A DNA stretch of 64,000 nucleotides from Tetrapyrgos nigripes (GCA_013368315.1 JAACJM010000027.1:579107-643106); one strand, 5' to 3'; positions 31,624-42,928 are shown, counted from the stretch's first letter. Notes: generated by a model not told the origin, from the letters alone. Program-made: numbers and translations.

Positions 31624-32476
31624 ACACAGCCACACAGTTTATTCCCATGTCGACCTCAGCATAGTACTTGATTTTTCAAATAGTTGACTTTGGTTCGGGT
31701 TGGATAAAGTGTGTAAGTGATAATTAGTGAGGTGGAGATAAAAGTGGGAAAGGAGAGGAGGGAATGAGTGAGACTGAGTGTAGGAGGCAAGGGGATGGGA
31801 AGAGAGGGGTGCCAGGGATGAGAATGGAATGGTAACAGAAGGCGAAAGACAAAGGACAAAAGCAAAACCAGAAATGAAAACAAGTCAAGAAGAAGAAAGT
31901 AACAGTCGAAAAAGGACGAAGCAATGAAGAAAACGTGAAGGGTAAAATTCGTCTTCACTCCACTCTCCCACTGCCCAGCCTCCCTCCATCTTGCATACAA
32001 ACTCCCTGGTTTCCTCCTCTGCCTTCCTTCCCTCCCTCTTCAGCATGGACACACATACCCACACTCGCCAAAGTTTTCGTGAAACGTAGGAGACAAAAAG
32101 AAAAGAAACCCAACCAAGTAGAGAAAAAAGAACGAGACTCGCAGCCGAACCCCTCAAACAATACCAATATCTACTCCTACGAAAACTCCCCATCGCTCCT
32201 TTCTTAGCACACTGGCTCCCTATCCTATATACTCGTCTGAGGTATCTAAGTTGCCATGTCACGATTTTGCGGTCCGGCCGAGTCTTCTCTTGGGTGCGCG
32301 GGGTGACCGAGTTGGGCTCTTGGATCAGATGAAGAGGGACGGGGCAGGAGAGGGGGAAGGAGGAGGAGGAAGAGAAGGGGTTAGTGTAGGTGTATGCGTG
32401 GACGTAGACAGAAGAAATAGAGAAAAACGAAGAAAGAGAAGAAGAAAGAGAAAGAGAAAAACGCGAACCCGCTCTA

Positions 32477-32890
32477 TGCTTGTCCGTCGTGGACAAAATT
32501 ATTCCCCGCAACTCTCCCCTCATTTTCACACTTCTCGCACTTCCTTTAGCTATTTTGAGGCCTATCGCTTCCTTTTTGCCAACGCTCGGAATTCCTCACC
32601 CTCCCTCATTTTCCCCGCACTTTCCAAATATACATTTGGACTCCCGCGCGCACTTCTAACGTGACGTGTGACATCAGCTCCCCGCGCACTTCTTACCCTT
32701 CCACACCGCGCACTTCTTTCCTTTCCTCACCGCTCACTTCTTTCATATTCCACAATCCACACTGTGCACCTCATATTTTTGGAGAAAGAAATGACTCAGA
32801 TAGTGTAATTGTAACCTGATAATGGAATTATACTGTAGACTTAATAGATGCAATTCAAACAAGTATAAGTAGTTAAACTTTCATGCAAAG
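32477..32890 (+). repeat. Left inverted arm of the 12.7-kb unit
   Basis: TGCTTGTCCGTC, CGCACTTC repeats, AAATATACATTTGGACTCCC and CAAACAAGTATAAGTAGTTA are all found inverted at 44665-45190. Several short CGCACTT motifs recur within the arm at 25-45-base spacing. Confidence 0.8.
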
Positions 32891-32945
32891 ACAGTAGTAA
32901 CTTGTACTCATTAGTATGATCAGAGCGGTAAGTACCATATATGCG

Positions 32946-34072
32946 GAAGCGCATCAAATATTAATCTCGTACCCAGATCTTTCACGACGCGGGGAAAAAT
33001 TGAAGAACAAATAAAGGTAAGTAATGAACAAATAATGGAACAAATAAGAATCCGTGTCGTGAAAGATCTGGTGCAATTCGTAGCGGCGCGATACACAGCC
33101 ACAGACCGCGTCAACCGTTTTGCTGTTGACCTCCTGCCTCTGTCTCACATCCTGAGTACTTCGTAACAATTTATTGACACAATACATCAGGAAACTGTCC
33201 AAAAAGGTTGTGCGCGGTTGTCGGCGGTTGTACAACCGCTTACAACCAAAAACCTCACAACCGTACAACATTCCCACAACCTAATATTTTGAGGAACATT
33301 ATAGAAGTCCCTTCGACAAAATTTTGTATGTATTCGTTCCAGTTCAACAATATCTTGGTATTTCATTATCCTAACATACAAATCTACTCTAAAAGTGCTA
33401 CGGAACGAGAGATACAGAGGTGCCAAAAGTCGAGGAGTCCTGTCGGCAACCAAAAAACCCCCGGTAACCCCGCAATGAAATCGGGCCATTTCCTGATGTA
33501 ATGGGTATGTCTGAGTTTGACTATGCTTTTTTTAGAGAGATTGCTCCAGCAGAACTAAATCTTTACATGGGTAAGAGATGGGAAACTTTGCCCTAAATGG
33601 CATGCCCTTCGTCGTTGACCTTTCAAAAAGCTCAACGCTTTGGTGCTCTTTAGGTAAGTGGGCTTTAAACTATCATTTCTTGAACTCTTCATGAAGTAGT
33701 GTACGATATGCTTGAGAGTTGTAGCCTCCAGGGCGGGTCCTAGCAGCATCCAGATGAGCAGTTGAGAGGTTTTTATAGGACCTTTCAGTCTCCCTCTCGT
33801 GGGCCATGACTCGAGGATCTGGACCCATGGCAGAGAGAGAGAGACTGTGAAGTAACGGTCAAAGAACGACGCGAAACCCGCCCAGAAGTGATGCGATATG
33901 TGGCTGTGTATCGCGCCGCCCCCTGCTATATGAATTGCACCAGACGTTATAGGGCGAGGACCTTTTGTTTGTTTCATTATTTGTTCACTATTTACTCTTT
34001 ATTTGTTCCTCAAATTTTCCTCGAGCCCTCTAACATCTGGGTATGAGACTAATCAAATATTATCTCCAGATG
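32946..34072. mobile_element. 1.1-kb inverted-repeat element
   Basis: Arms at about 32946-33104 and 33901-34072 are inverted copies of each other. Matching landmarks include TCGTACCCAGAT, GAACAAATAAAG, GAACAAATAATG, GGTGCAATTC and GGCGCGATACACAGCCACA. The 800-base interior has only weak open frames with no recognised motif. A non-autonomous DNA transposon or fold-back element; I could not define the outermost base or a target duplication. Confidence 0.6.
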
Positions 34073-34750
34073 TCAAAGCGCCGTGCCGCCACATAATCCA
34101 AATTGGGAGCATTTTCTCACACTCGATCCTGTCCACTCCCATATCGTTGGGTTCTGGAGCATCACTTCTCACTCTCTTCAGGGTTAATTGTATATTTCTC
34201 TGGGTCTATTATGATCTCTTCTAGAGAGAGAAATATGTATCTAAGCCAGATGCTCAGTCCTGTCGATTCAGGACCATGCAAAATTATTCACTCTCTTATC
34301 TACTGCTTCGTGGTCAGGCTGTATCTGGTTCTTACACATGTCAGTGTGGATGGTGGCGTTGGAGCTGATTGCAAGAATGATATGCTAAATACAGAATCAT
34401 TGTAGCTTTTCCATGGATGTTTCCTGTACTCCAGAATATCACCTGTGTGAAATCCTCACTGCAGAAGAAGGTACCCTGATATCAATGAAAGCTAATAAAA
34501 CACTTGTGACGACAAGGTGTGATATAGATGGCATCTGATATGAATCCCAGCAGTTATAGAAGCTGTTTCCGACTCTTGGTGGTACAGAACATTCAATATT
34601 GCTATTTTTGCTCTACAATGAAGCATGCTGCATCAGCGTGTGCATCAACGCGTTTTTAAACCTCATCCGATTCTGGGCTGTCTCTCCAGTTCAACTCTTG
34701 TCGTTCTTTTCGTCTCTTCGTCTGGCTGGCCCAGCCATACCTCTGCGCAA
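34073..34750. other. No gene seen
   Basis: Spacer before the convergent gene pair. The frame that is open from about 34599 overlaps the true start region in other frames and shows no recognised motif. It presumably holds the promoter of the + strand gene starting at 34751. Confidence 0.4.
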
Positions 34751-36462
34751 ATGGATCGTCCTGAAGCTCCACTGCGACAACTTTCTTGCCATCACATCTC
34801 CAAGAAGAAACACAAATCTCCTTGCTCTTGTCCAGACTTCGCGAAGGCCGAGAATTCCAACCGTTGTTGCTGTGGCCATGCTCATCGCAAACATTACACT
34901 GAAGTGTCTACCGCTGCTTGTCCTGTTCCCATTGATATGTCTGTGGGGTCCAATGTTCATTCACCACCTTCTCAGCCCTGCTCCTCTATCGAACAGCTCA
35001 TTGCAGAAAGTCTATCGGCAAACTCCAAGTCCTTCATGGCCAAAGCAGCCATCGAGATGCACAAAGGTCTCACAGCTCCCCAAGTGTCTAATCCTCACGC
35101 ACCTAGTACCTCATCTAACGGTAAAAAGGTGTAAGTATCTTAATCTTCTCTGCAGAATTTTACTCATACAATTGTTGGATAGGACACGAGCTGTTAGACA
35201 TGCCAAGGCAGCAAGTGGTAATGATGGATCTGGAAGGTAAGGCTTTAACACTTGATTATTATTTTTCTATCATTCATTCTGTGTTTCTGAAAGTGTCGGT
35301 CAGCCATCTAAAGTCAAGCGGATAGCTGGGTTGATTTGCATGCCTCATGGTATTCAGTCATCTGTACGTCAAATTTCTGCATGGATCTGTAACTATAACT
35401 GATTTATTAGAGCAGGAAGTCGACGGAGATGAACTCCGTGTCAGTCTGAAATACTCACAAACCAACATTGACTATCTTCAACAGCTGGGGCTTGCACACT
35501 CTACTTCCAATGGCGCTAGCCTTAGCGTTTCACTGGACCACTCTGATCTCTCAGTTTTTCTCATCAAATGTTTTCCCTTCTTGCGATATTCATATGAAAA
35601 CCTGAAGGGAGATGGTCGAGCACCATGGGTTGTTTGCTCACTTTCGTACAATATGCTTAATATTTCCCCAATAAAGTTTCCAACTGGTAATGACATCTAT
35701 GAGAAGCGCTCATGTCAAAGCAAGGGATGGAAACAGCAATGGATATATATCGGTGTGTTACTTATCAGTCGCTTGTGCTGATCACTGACACTTCAAGTGC
35801 TCTTTAATTTTTTATGAAGCTTCTCGTGATCCAATTCCAAAGGAAATCCTCATTGAACACAGTGAGGAGACTCCTAGTGATTTCGAACGCCTATGGAACA
35901 GGCTCGCGAAATTGGAAGGATGGCCAGACAGTTTATGTTTTATTTCTTCTGTTTTATCTTTGCTAAATATTCATCTGACTTATCTGGGTAGATGATACTC
36001 TGGACAAAGACGATGAGGGCCAGGAAAGTGAAGATGAAACTGAAGCATCTGCAGGAGACAAGAGGAAACGTAAATCAAGTGATGATGCGTGTAAGTATGA
36101 TGGGGTCTTAGATATTTTCTTACATATGCAGTTTGCTGATCTGTTTTATTGCATAGGTACTTCGAACAAGAGACGTCGCAGATCCGCTCGATTGATCTTA
36201 GCTGCCTCAAGCTCCAGCTCTAGAAAGGGAAAAGGTGTGTCATTGTGATGAATATTTATAAACATGGTCATAATCTAAAGATTTCCGCATATTAACAGGC
36301 CGTGTCGAAACATCCCCTATAGAAACTGATGCCGATCAAGATATGGAGAGTGCCAATAATAGTGACATTGAAGAAGTAGATCCCGCTTCTTCAGCATCAC
36401 CTTCTGTCAGTCTGGGGTTCTTTGATCCTTGGAATCCAGACCGCAAATTTACCCTCCTTTAA
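34751..36462 (+). CDS. Cys-rich protein of the integrase element (unknown function)
   Basis: Multi-exon + strand gene. From ATG 34751 the protein begins MDRPEAPLRQLSC and has a cysteine/histidine cluster CSCPDFAKAENSNRCCCGHA (about residues 25-45). Further exons join with good phase: RAVRHAKAASGNDGSGR, VGQPSKVKRIAGLICMPHGI, QEVDGDELRVSLKYSQTNI with LKYSQTNIDYLQQLGLAH, SLDHSDLSVFLIKCFPFLRY, WVVCSLSYNMLNISPIKF, DPIPKEILIEHSEETPS, then an acidic, basic nuclear-type tail (DKRKRKSSDDA, SNKRRRRSARLIL). It ends at TAA 36460-36462. It lies tail to tail with the integrase-core gene, 106 bases apart. I know similar two-gene arrangements only vaguely and assign no activity; the Cys cluster and basic tail suggest a nucleic-acid-binding partner protein. 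Confidence 0.6.
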
Positions 36463-36568
36463 ATGCAATGCTCCCTGTTACATATTCATACCCACCTTTC
36501 TTGGCTTCTGAACCACGATATTACGATCATTACCATTTAATTACACATGCTCTTTGGTTTCTAGTATT

Positions 36569-39500
36569 CTAGTACATGACAGAGTCCAGTTGTGCAAGTA
36601 TACTTTTGAATACAACCACTGCTCGGACCCACTTTTCTGCTCGAGGACGCCAAATCAAATCTGGAAGCTCCACTTGAAGTTCTCGTGTACCCCGTTTGCC
36701 AGATGGAATGTGATAAAATGATGGATAACTACCATATTCCCATTCACCAGGCTGCATCCCGTATCCTTCTGGTATGGTGCCTTGCGCTTCAACCTTTGCG
36801 AGTGTTTCTACAAAAACACGTTCGAGCTGTGGAAGGTTATTGAATGGATTGACAATGCGAGGCGTCTTGACTGGGGGAGCAGTGAATTTGCCATCATGAA
36901 CCGTTCCTAGGTCTGCAATTTGTTGATCAGAATCAACATCGACATCTTCAATACTCTGATCTCTGATAATATCAATAGGCTCCTTGGCAGTTTGTCCAGC
37001 ACCTCTCATTCCATCACGATGCTGTTGAATACGGGCATCAGAAATCTGCGGGTACGCCATGCGGGTACACTGCGGTTACATGCGGGTACCCATTATCCTT
37101 TGCTTATCATGTAGAATCTTAGTTGATAAAGCCTTCTAATTGCTCTTTTATTGTGTAGATACTAAGATAGTCTTTTCACAATGCAGAGCCTGCTATGTAG
37201 CTATTTCACGAAGAATAGAACGCGCCGTCGGTATTCACGTAAAATCATTCATACAAAAATGATGGGATTACGCGGTATATGTAAGGCTCAGCTTCACCTA
37301 TTATTGACACTTTCTGACCCGCTCTGCGCTCACCTTTGCCAGTCTCTGCAAAATGGGACTCCTTGTAAGCATGAGTATCCAATGACATGTAGCCTTAGTC
37401 ACATAGAATATTCTTTTTGTAGAAATGGCTTGGTAAAAGCATCATACGCCCCGCTGTTGATGCTATTTTCCCTGAGATACTATACCACGGAGGTTACTGT
37501 CCCAGCATGAAAGGAAGTTCAGTCACGCATCACAGCCAAAATGTTCTAAGGCCAGATTTGACATTTTCTATTTTTTTCAGATTTTTTTTGGTCAGAAAGA
37601 CTGAACTTTCATTCATGCCAGGACAGTAGTATATATGTGCAAATAGCCATTAGTTCTTTCCAACGGACTCTCATACAACATAAAGGCGAGAAATATAGTA
37701 CCCGCATAGGTACCCGCATGGTGCCCGCATGGTACCCGCATGTGCACAGCCACTGCGGGTACCATGCGGGTGCATTACCAGCATCCACACAACATCTAAA
37801 TCACTTCTAATGGTTTGAAAACAAGGAATGCTGTAGCTCCTGTACTAATAGCCAGTACCTTGACATACTCAATGTGTAGAAGTGAATTTCTATCACAAAT
37901 TCTACTAAATCTTAGGCTAAATTCACATTGATCTTGACTTTTCTAGGAATTGGATCTACAAATTACCTTAGTAAACACTTGAACATTGGCTCAGTGATGT
38001 ATTACAATGAGTAGGTTGCATTTACAATCAGAATTATGAAGAGTTTTATTCATGTGCAGGCTTCATTTCGAGTCTAAGGGTAATTTTGGTACATAATTCA
38101 TAGAATATTGGCATGCAGAGAATGAAAATAGTCTCTACTGCATGCAATAGGCTTTTGGCAATAATATCCAGGCTGTTTTGTAGAGAAATACTTGAGTTAT
38201 CAATGAGACTCTACTGGATGGGAGTAAGTGGCTGTGCTTATCCATGTACATTTGAGTTTCACTACACTTCGTTGAAGTCCATTTACAAGCTCTATGTACA
38301 CTTTTACACCTCTCTACTATGTTACAAATGCTTGTATGTATGTCATACATTGTTGAACTCAAATATTTACTGGTACCCGGGATGTACCCGCAGCCCCGCA
38401 GGGGGTACCCGCAGATTTACCGATACCGTGTTGAATAGAGCCACGTACTCCATAACTCTCATTGATCTGGTCAAGTGTGAGTCCATCGCAATCATCGGGT
38501 GGATCCAAGTCAAGATATACACCATGCTCAATCATTCCTGTGAGAAGAATATCCCGCAAGATATTTCAGCTAAAATTGAAGTAGATTATGAATAAAGTTC
38601 GTACATCAGGCGATTGATTATGTCCAAGTCCACTTATTGGTTTTCCATTCCACTCTCTCTGGAACTCCGAACAATCTGGTTGATAAGATCAAGAAATAAA
38701 TGGTGAATGATCCATAGATGATGGGGATTGTCTCGTTGAAGGCCATGAAGATCTTCAAGGCGGAAAAAAAAAGCCCTCCAGCGGCGAACAAACTGACACC
38801 CAACCTCCACCCATAGGCGCTCAATGCGTGTGTTATGAGTGGAACTTGAAATTAGTCATCTCTCTGTTTGCGCTAGACACAAATAAAAACTTACGAGCCC
38901 CAAATGAATGATCCACGGTTTAAGCCTCGCTCTCTAAGCATGTACAGTGCAACATCTTTATTTTCTTTCCCTATCAGCTCTAATCCGGGATGGCAATACA
39001 TTCATTTGAACTGCATCAATGAATAGCTCTAGAACAGTTGAGGCCCGATTATTGCCACTGGCACGAATACCGGTTACCTGTGGTAAAGGTAAACAGACAA
39101 ATAATCATATGAGACCAATTAAAGACTTACTTTTCTAGAGTAGCCATCAACTATGCCGTGAATGACAATTCCCCAAAGAATAAGCTTATGATGTCCATCG
39201 ATGTGCCAGAGAGCATGGGGTCTCTTGACATGATAAGTGCGCCTAGAGATCAACTCGCGTTTTTTTGTTCGGAGAACTCGTCCAACACCATCGGTCCGGT
39301 GTATTGAATCGATCACACGCTGCCTCTTGACTCGAACGCCATGGGAAGTATGGAGATGGGAGATAATGTAGCTGTGTCCTGATGTAGGATGGCTGTGGCG
39401 GTATGCCCTGACCAGCTGATCAAGCTTTTCATCACTGATATCACTGTATGTGACATCCAAGCCACGGTCATTGAGACGTCTGCGCAATGTCTTGGCACTA

Positions 39501-40046
39501 ATACCCAATGACCTTGCCATTCGGGAGCGACACATTCGATCTGGTGCAGCTGCAGCCTGTAGCAGGGTGGAATCTATTTCTTTTCTAGGCCGTCCAGGCT
39601 TTCCAGTGCGGAGAAGTGTTAAAGTGTGAAGGGAATGTACATTGGAATCGTCTCTGAGAAATTTGTCAACGTCATTCCAGGTCATATCTAAATTTAGTAG
39701 AATGTACGTACGTTGCTCACAAGGACTTCAGTGCACCTGTCAGCAGGTTTAGAAGGCCAACCACAGCTATAGTAGTATTCTTGATCCAGTCCATTGGTAA
39801 ATGTTCTTGCTGCGCAAATTCTTCAAATGTAAGAAGAATGATCAACCCTTTCCCAGCTAGCTGCTCAGCATGGAACGAGATTCGAATGGGGTCTGCTTCT
39901 TCATTTGGAACACTAGAGGCATGATCAAAGAGAGAGCGTAACTCTTGATATGCACTGTAGACACTAGAAGACCATGATTTCTCAGGATATAGCTCTGAGA
40001 TTGGGTATGGGGGAAGAGGCGGAAGAATGGGTGTTGTAGAAGCCAT
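36569..40046 (-). pseudogene. Integrase-core (DDE) transposase-like gene, interrupted
   Basis: Minus strand. Exon 1 (40046-about 39717) gives MASTTPILPPLPPYPISELY and a helical N terminus. After a short intron, 39689-39125 gives a DNA-binding helix-turn-helix (SRMARSLGISAKTLRRRLND) and the start of a retroviral-type integrase core: PHALWHIDGHHKLILWGIVI then HGIVDGYSRK (first catalytic Asp in WHIDG). The next exon reads VTGIRASGNNRASTVLELF and LPSRIRADR with a frame slip near 38975 before GKENKDVALYM. Then NTRIERLWVEVGCQFVRRW (catalytic Glu in RIERLW), LQRDNPHHLWIIHHLFLD, a second slip near 38673, and GMIEHGVYLDLDPPDDCDGL. The frame is then split by a 1.37-kb insertion (37046-38414), after which ISDARIQQHRDGMRG and PDLIWRPRAEKWVRAVVVF complete it (stop 36569). 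The family is the eukaryotic 'WHIDGNHKL' integrase group also found in fishes. Confidence 0.8.
37046..38414. mobile_element. 1.37-kb element with CTGCGGGTAC ends inside the integrase gene
   Basis: Both ends are CTGCGGGTAC in inverted orientation, and each end carries three or more spaced copies of TGCGGGTA within 50 bases. A third cluster (GTACCCGCATG motifs) lies in the middle at 37702-37770, so two adjacent elements are possible. Removing it reconnects GIGK to SDARIQQHRDGM-type reading of the integrase gene. Arrays of short subterminal motifs are typical of hAT-like elements, but I could not establish an 8-base duplication (flanks read AGAAAT and ATTTAC). No coding capacity recognised in the interior. 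Confidence 0.72.
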
Positions 40047-40225
40047 GAATGTTGGGACATCTCCTATCTGCTAGCTCAAATAACATCTTCGGAGAATTCC
40101 ACAGGCTTCTGTGGCTAATCATAGCAAATGGCACATGTCAAACTTGCGGCCAACACACCTTTCCTTTCTTCCTCCACTATCGTCTGTCTCTACAGTCTTT
40201 CATCTCTTGTCTGCCTCTTGAAATC

Positions 40226-41561
40226 ATGGATCCTTCCCCCATGGTGCAAGATCCAAAGCTTTTCCATCCTACAGGTGACATCATTATTCAGGTAGGTGTT
40301 ACGCTACACAAATGTACTTCTTTTACAATCATTAATTGATCAATAGGTCGAAAACGTTCTTTTCAAAGTCCACACATTCCTGGTTGTTCCCCGCACGCAG
40401 GTTCTCCGAGATTACTTGAGCACTATTGAGAATCAGCCACTGGAATCGCGTGAAGGCTCTTCCATTACCAATCCTCTACATCTCAGCGGGGTTTATGTGG
40501 AAGAATTTCGGGCATTTCTTGATGTAATCTATGACCTGTGAGCGTTAGCTCTGTATACATAACACATAAACACTGACCCACCCTCAGGGACTCAATCCTC
40601 ACACAGAAAAAACGAGACGTGTCCTATTACCTTGCCGTGTTATGTCTGTCTAGCATGAATCTGTGGGAACCTGGCGTCGATTTTGCCATTCAAGGTATCA
40701 ATTCCCTTGATCCAAAAGAGCTTCAGCCATATGCCAAGATTGTTCTTGGTGTAGTAAATCGCCAGGATACATGGGTCTTTGATGGTGTACGATGGTTATT
40801 TGTTTCCGGTCCGGTGATCCCACAGCCAGATGATAAGGAGATCTTCAAGTGTGCGTGTTTTGTATATCTGTATTGATCTTGACTGACAGTAGTGTCCAGA
40901 AAATCCTTCCATTGACCAGTGCTCCATTGACTGGATCCTTCGGGATGGCTTCACTCTCCTCACAAATACGATCACTGAGCTCATTCACCATGCTCTGCGC
41001 TTCCCAAACCACGATAAGGCTGCATGGGGGACTTTCAATTACGAGGCCGAAGAATGAGGCTGAGTTCTTTGCACTCGGTTTCTGCTTGTGGCTATGTCTA
41101 ATTGGTGCCCCGGTTATTCCCGGTGTATTCCTTCCGATTTTACCCATTTCTGAACCCCTAGCCCCTGAGTGTGATTTTGTCCGTCGGTTTTTTGCGCCTA
41201 ACTGTATCATTCTGTCCTTGGCAGCATCAAAATAAAATGATGTGTGCTTCACCAGGCCTCGTACTCACCACGCCTCAGCGCTGGCCCACACCCTCTTCAT
41301 TGTGATAATCATGCACAATGTGTCTCTGCAGTTGAGATCGAGTGGAAACGTATCGCCAAGAAGCTCCCCTTACAATTCAAGGCTGTCAATGGTCAATGGG
41401 CACTCTCCTTTGAAGTAGTTGAACATCTTGAGAAATTCCCATTTAGATCTATGGATCCTCGCTGTCGGGCACAGATGTTTTCCATACTCAATAGTAGGGC
41501 AGTTGGGTTCTATTGTAGTATCTGTCGTGCTATCTGCGACAAGTTGATGACACTGTCCTAG
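40226..41561 (+). pseudogene. BTB/POZ-domain protein gene split by a Helitron
   Basis: ATG 40226 (MDPSPMVQDPKLFHPTG) opens exon 1 to 40291. Introns 40292-40346 and 40538-40587 join in phase to VENVLFKVHTFLVVPRTQVL, the BTB fold core (GDIIIQVENVLFKVHTFLV), then VYVEEFRAFLDVIYDLDSIL and YLAVLCLSSMNLWEPGVDFA. After an unresolved join near 40850-40900 comes SIDQCSIDWILRDGFTLLTN and HDKAAWGTFN. There a 261-bp Helitron (41040-41300) interrupts; deleting it restores the frame exactly: CDNHAQCVSAVEIEWKRIAK then FPFRSMDPRCRAQMFSILNS, and TAG at 41559-41561. Mushroom genomes hold many BTB proteins with this Cys-rich C terminus; partner unknown. It starts 180 bases from the integrase gene and is divergent from it. 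Confidence 0.75.
41040..41300 (+). mobile_element. 261-bp non-autonomous Helitron in the BTB gene
   Basis: Starts TACGAGGCCGAAG after a T and ends CCAGGCCTCGTACTCACCAC with GGCCCACACCCTCTTCAT, followed by T. The terminal 34 bases align with the 3' end of the 8.6-kb Helitron (CCACGC...GTGGCCCACAG.TCCTTCAT). Excision leaves TTCAAT joined to TGTGAT with an uninterrupted reading frame, so the insertion point is T/T and no target duplication was made, as expected for a rolling-circle element. Confidence 0.85.
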
Positions 41562-41633
41562 TCGCTTACCAATTAGCTCTTTGCACCTCATTCATACCCA
41601 ACTTCTGTCATTTGTTATTTATTTAGTTTTAAT
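41562..41633 (+). other. 3' flank of BTB gene
   Basis: 72 bases between the BTB stop and the next Helitron; presumably 3' untranslated sequence. Confidence 0.4.
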
Positions 41634-42862
41634 TACGAGGCCTCTTAAAGGCCGAGTTAACTTAGGTCGACTTTTGCTATCTTCCCACGCCTGCAGATTT
41701 CTATTGCGGTCTCTAAGACAACCGAATTGCCTAGACTCGGTCTGGACCGGGTCCAAGGACTAATGACGCTGACTTGAACCACGACGTCATGTCTTGTTTC
41801 TCCAATATCCCGTCCCTCAAGCTTGCCTTCGTCTCGAGTACAGATTTAGAACCCTCCAACAAAATCAGCTCTCTGTTTTTGCTCTCTTACGTACTTCAAG
41901 CAACAGGACTCAGCAGGTGGATATCAATGTCAAGCCCAGCAAACGAGGATTGTAAAGAGGGAGAAGAGGGTCAATATTTAATCCAATTGTTCTCCGGAAA
42001 GTGCGTTGACCTTGGATACTACATTGTTTTCCTTTGGCTAGCGTCTTGCTTATAATGATTGATATATTTGTCGTTCTTGGCTGGTCTATCATTGCTGAAA
42101 ATCTGCTAACACAGAGCTGGAGAATATGATACACGACCGGTACCCTTTTCAAATTCTTGGCATAACTATGGTTTGCTATTGCCGGTCTCCTACAATACCG
42201 ACAACCGAAGGATCAGTCTAGAACCTGTCCTCACATGATACGTCCTGGATGTCGTCACCAAGTACCACCCTCCCCCTTCTTCGCTTCTTCGCTCCCACTT
42301 CCACCTATGCCTCCTCCTCCATAGTGCGCAATTTCGTTCAGGCTATCGTTCTTAATCACCAACATCACCCAAAATTGCACCCCCATCAACAGCCGACTAC
42401 AAGGCATGTATACGCAGGCCCATTCGCTGGTAGGAAGAACAGGATACTAAAGCGCCCATACATGCTGCTTGTCAGTGCGTGCTTTCTTTCACTCAGGATA
42501 GGGGTTAACACTGACACTTAATTTCAGCTTAAATCACTCGAAGTTGACATTGTTCATTCAGATAGTATGCTCTTTTATTGTCGTTGACTTTTCAGCGTTC
42601 CGCCGTCCAATGTATCCTTACTAGCTAATTAGTAACTACGGACTTAGAGATAATTTTAGCACCACTAGTTCTCAGTCGTCTGACTTCTGCTTGTACCAAC
42701 CCTTTGTGCAAGTCAATACACCCATATATCAGGATCTTCATTGAGTGTACTGTGTGTATCCTAACGATGCATTTTTGAGTAGTGTTGTAAATTCTATGAA
42801 TGTGTATGAAAAGGCCTCGTAACTTGCCACGCGAAGCGATGACTCTTTACCCCAGTTTTAAT
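41634..42862 (+). mobile_element. 1.2-kb non-autonomous Helitron (C)
   Basis: Starts TACGAGGCCTCTTAAAGGCC after a T. The first 130 bases match Helitron A (GAGTTAACTTAGGTCG, CTTCCCACGCCTGCAGA, TTTCTATTG). Ends with GGCCTCGTAACTTGCCACGC and GAAGCGATGACTCTTTACCC then CAGTTTTAAT, the family 3' signature in diverged form. No Rep or helicase inside; the interior holds what looks like a captured gene piece (42249-42566). The 3' boundary is uncertain by a few bases, as GTTTTAAT occurs at both borders. Confidence 0.68.
42249..42566 (+). pseudogene. Possible captured gene fragment in Helitron C
   Basis: Starts MSSPSTTLPLLRFFAPTSTY, a Ser/Arg-rich N terminus like a mitochondrial targeting peptide, then RHVYAGPFAGRKNRILKRPY. 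A donor-like GTCAGTGC near 42471 and acceptor TTTCAG near 42529 would join it to LKSLEVDIVHSDS. It has introns and ends abruptly, as expected for a host exon pair captured by a Helitron. The source gene is not recognised. Confidence 0.35.
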
Positions 42863-42928
42863 ATACCTTTGACATTGTGTCCTGAAATTTGGCAAACAGA
42901 AAGCTCTACAACCGTACAATGAGGACTA

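Larger units (their letters stand above)
31017..32476. repeat. Duplicated locus, copy 1, left part
   Basis: 31017-31106 plus 31625-32476 match 47370-47953 plus 62921-about 63290 in direct orientation. Shared landmarks are CTGCAACGACGAGCTCGACT, TTTGACTTTGGTTCGGGT, GTGAAACGTAGGAGA, CGTCTGAGGTATCT and CTTGGATCAGATGA. The block contains minus-strand coding-like sequence conserved between copies (LRYLRRVYR...RKG...YWYC, then a hydrophobic FSLLGWVSFLF), probably the 3' part of the gene whose 5' exon survives at 45.7 kb and 63.9 kb. The copy is broken twice: by a pair of small Helitrons (31108-31623) and by the 12.7-kb unit starting at 32477. Confidence 0.75.

Noticed and set aside
31885..32529. A 214-codon minus-strand frame as an intact gene
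   Set aside because: Its two ends overlap a transposon terminus and low-complexity sequence; only the middle part is conserved with copy 2, so I treat it as a gene remnant in the duplicated locus.
41854..42862. Eight-base GTTTTAAT borders as a hAT target duplication
   Set aside because: Related copies at 41040 and 48083 insert at T/T with no duplication, and their ends fit a Helitron; the repeat may be chance or part of the element end.
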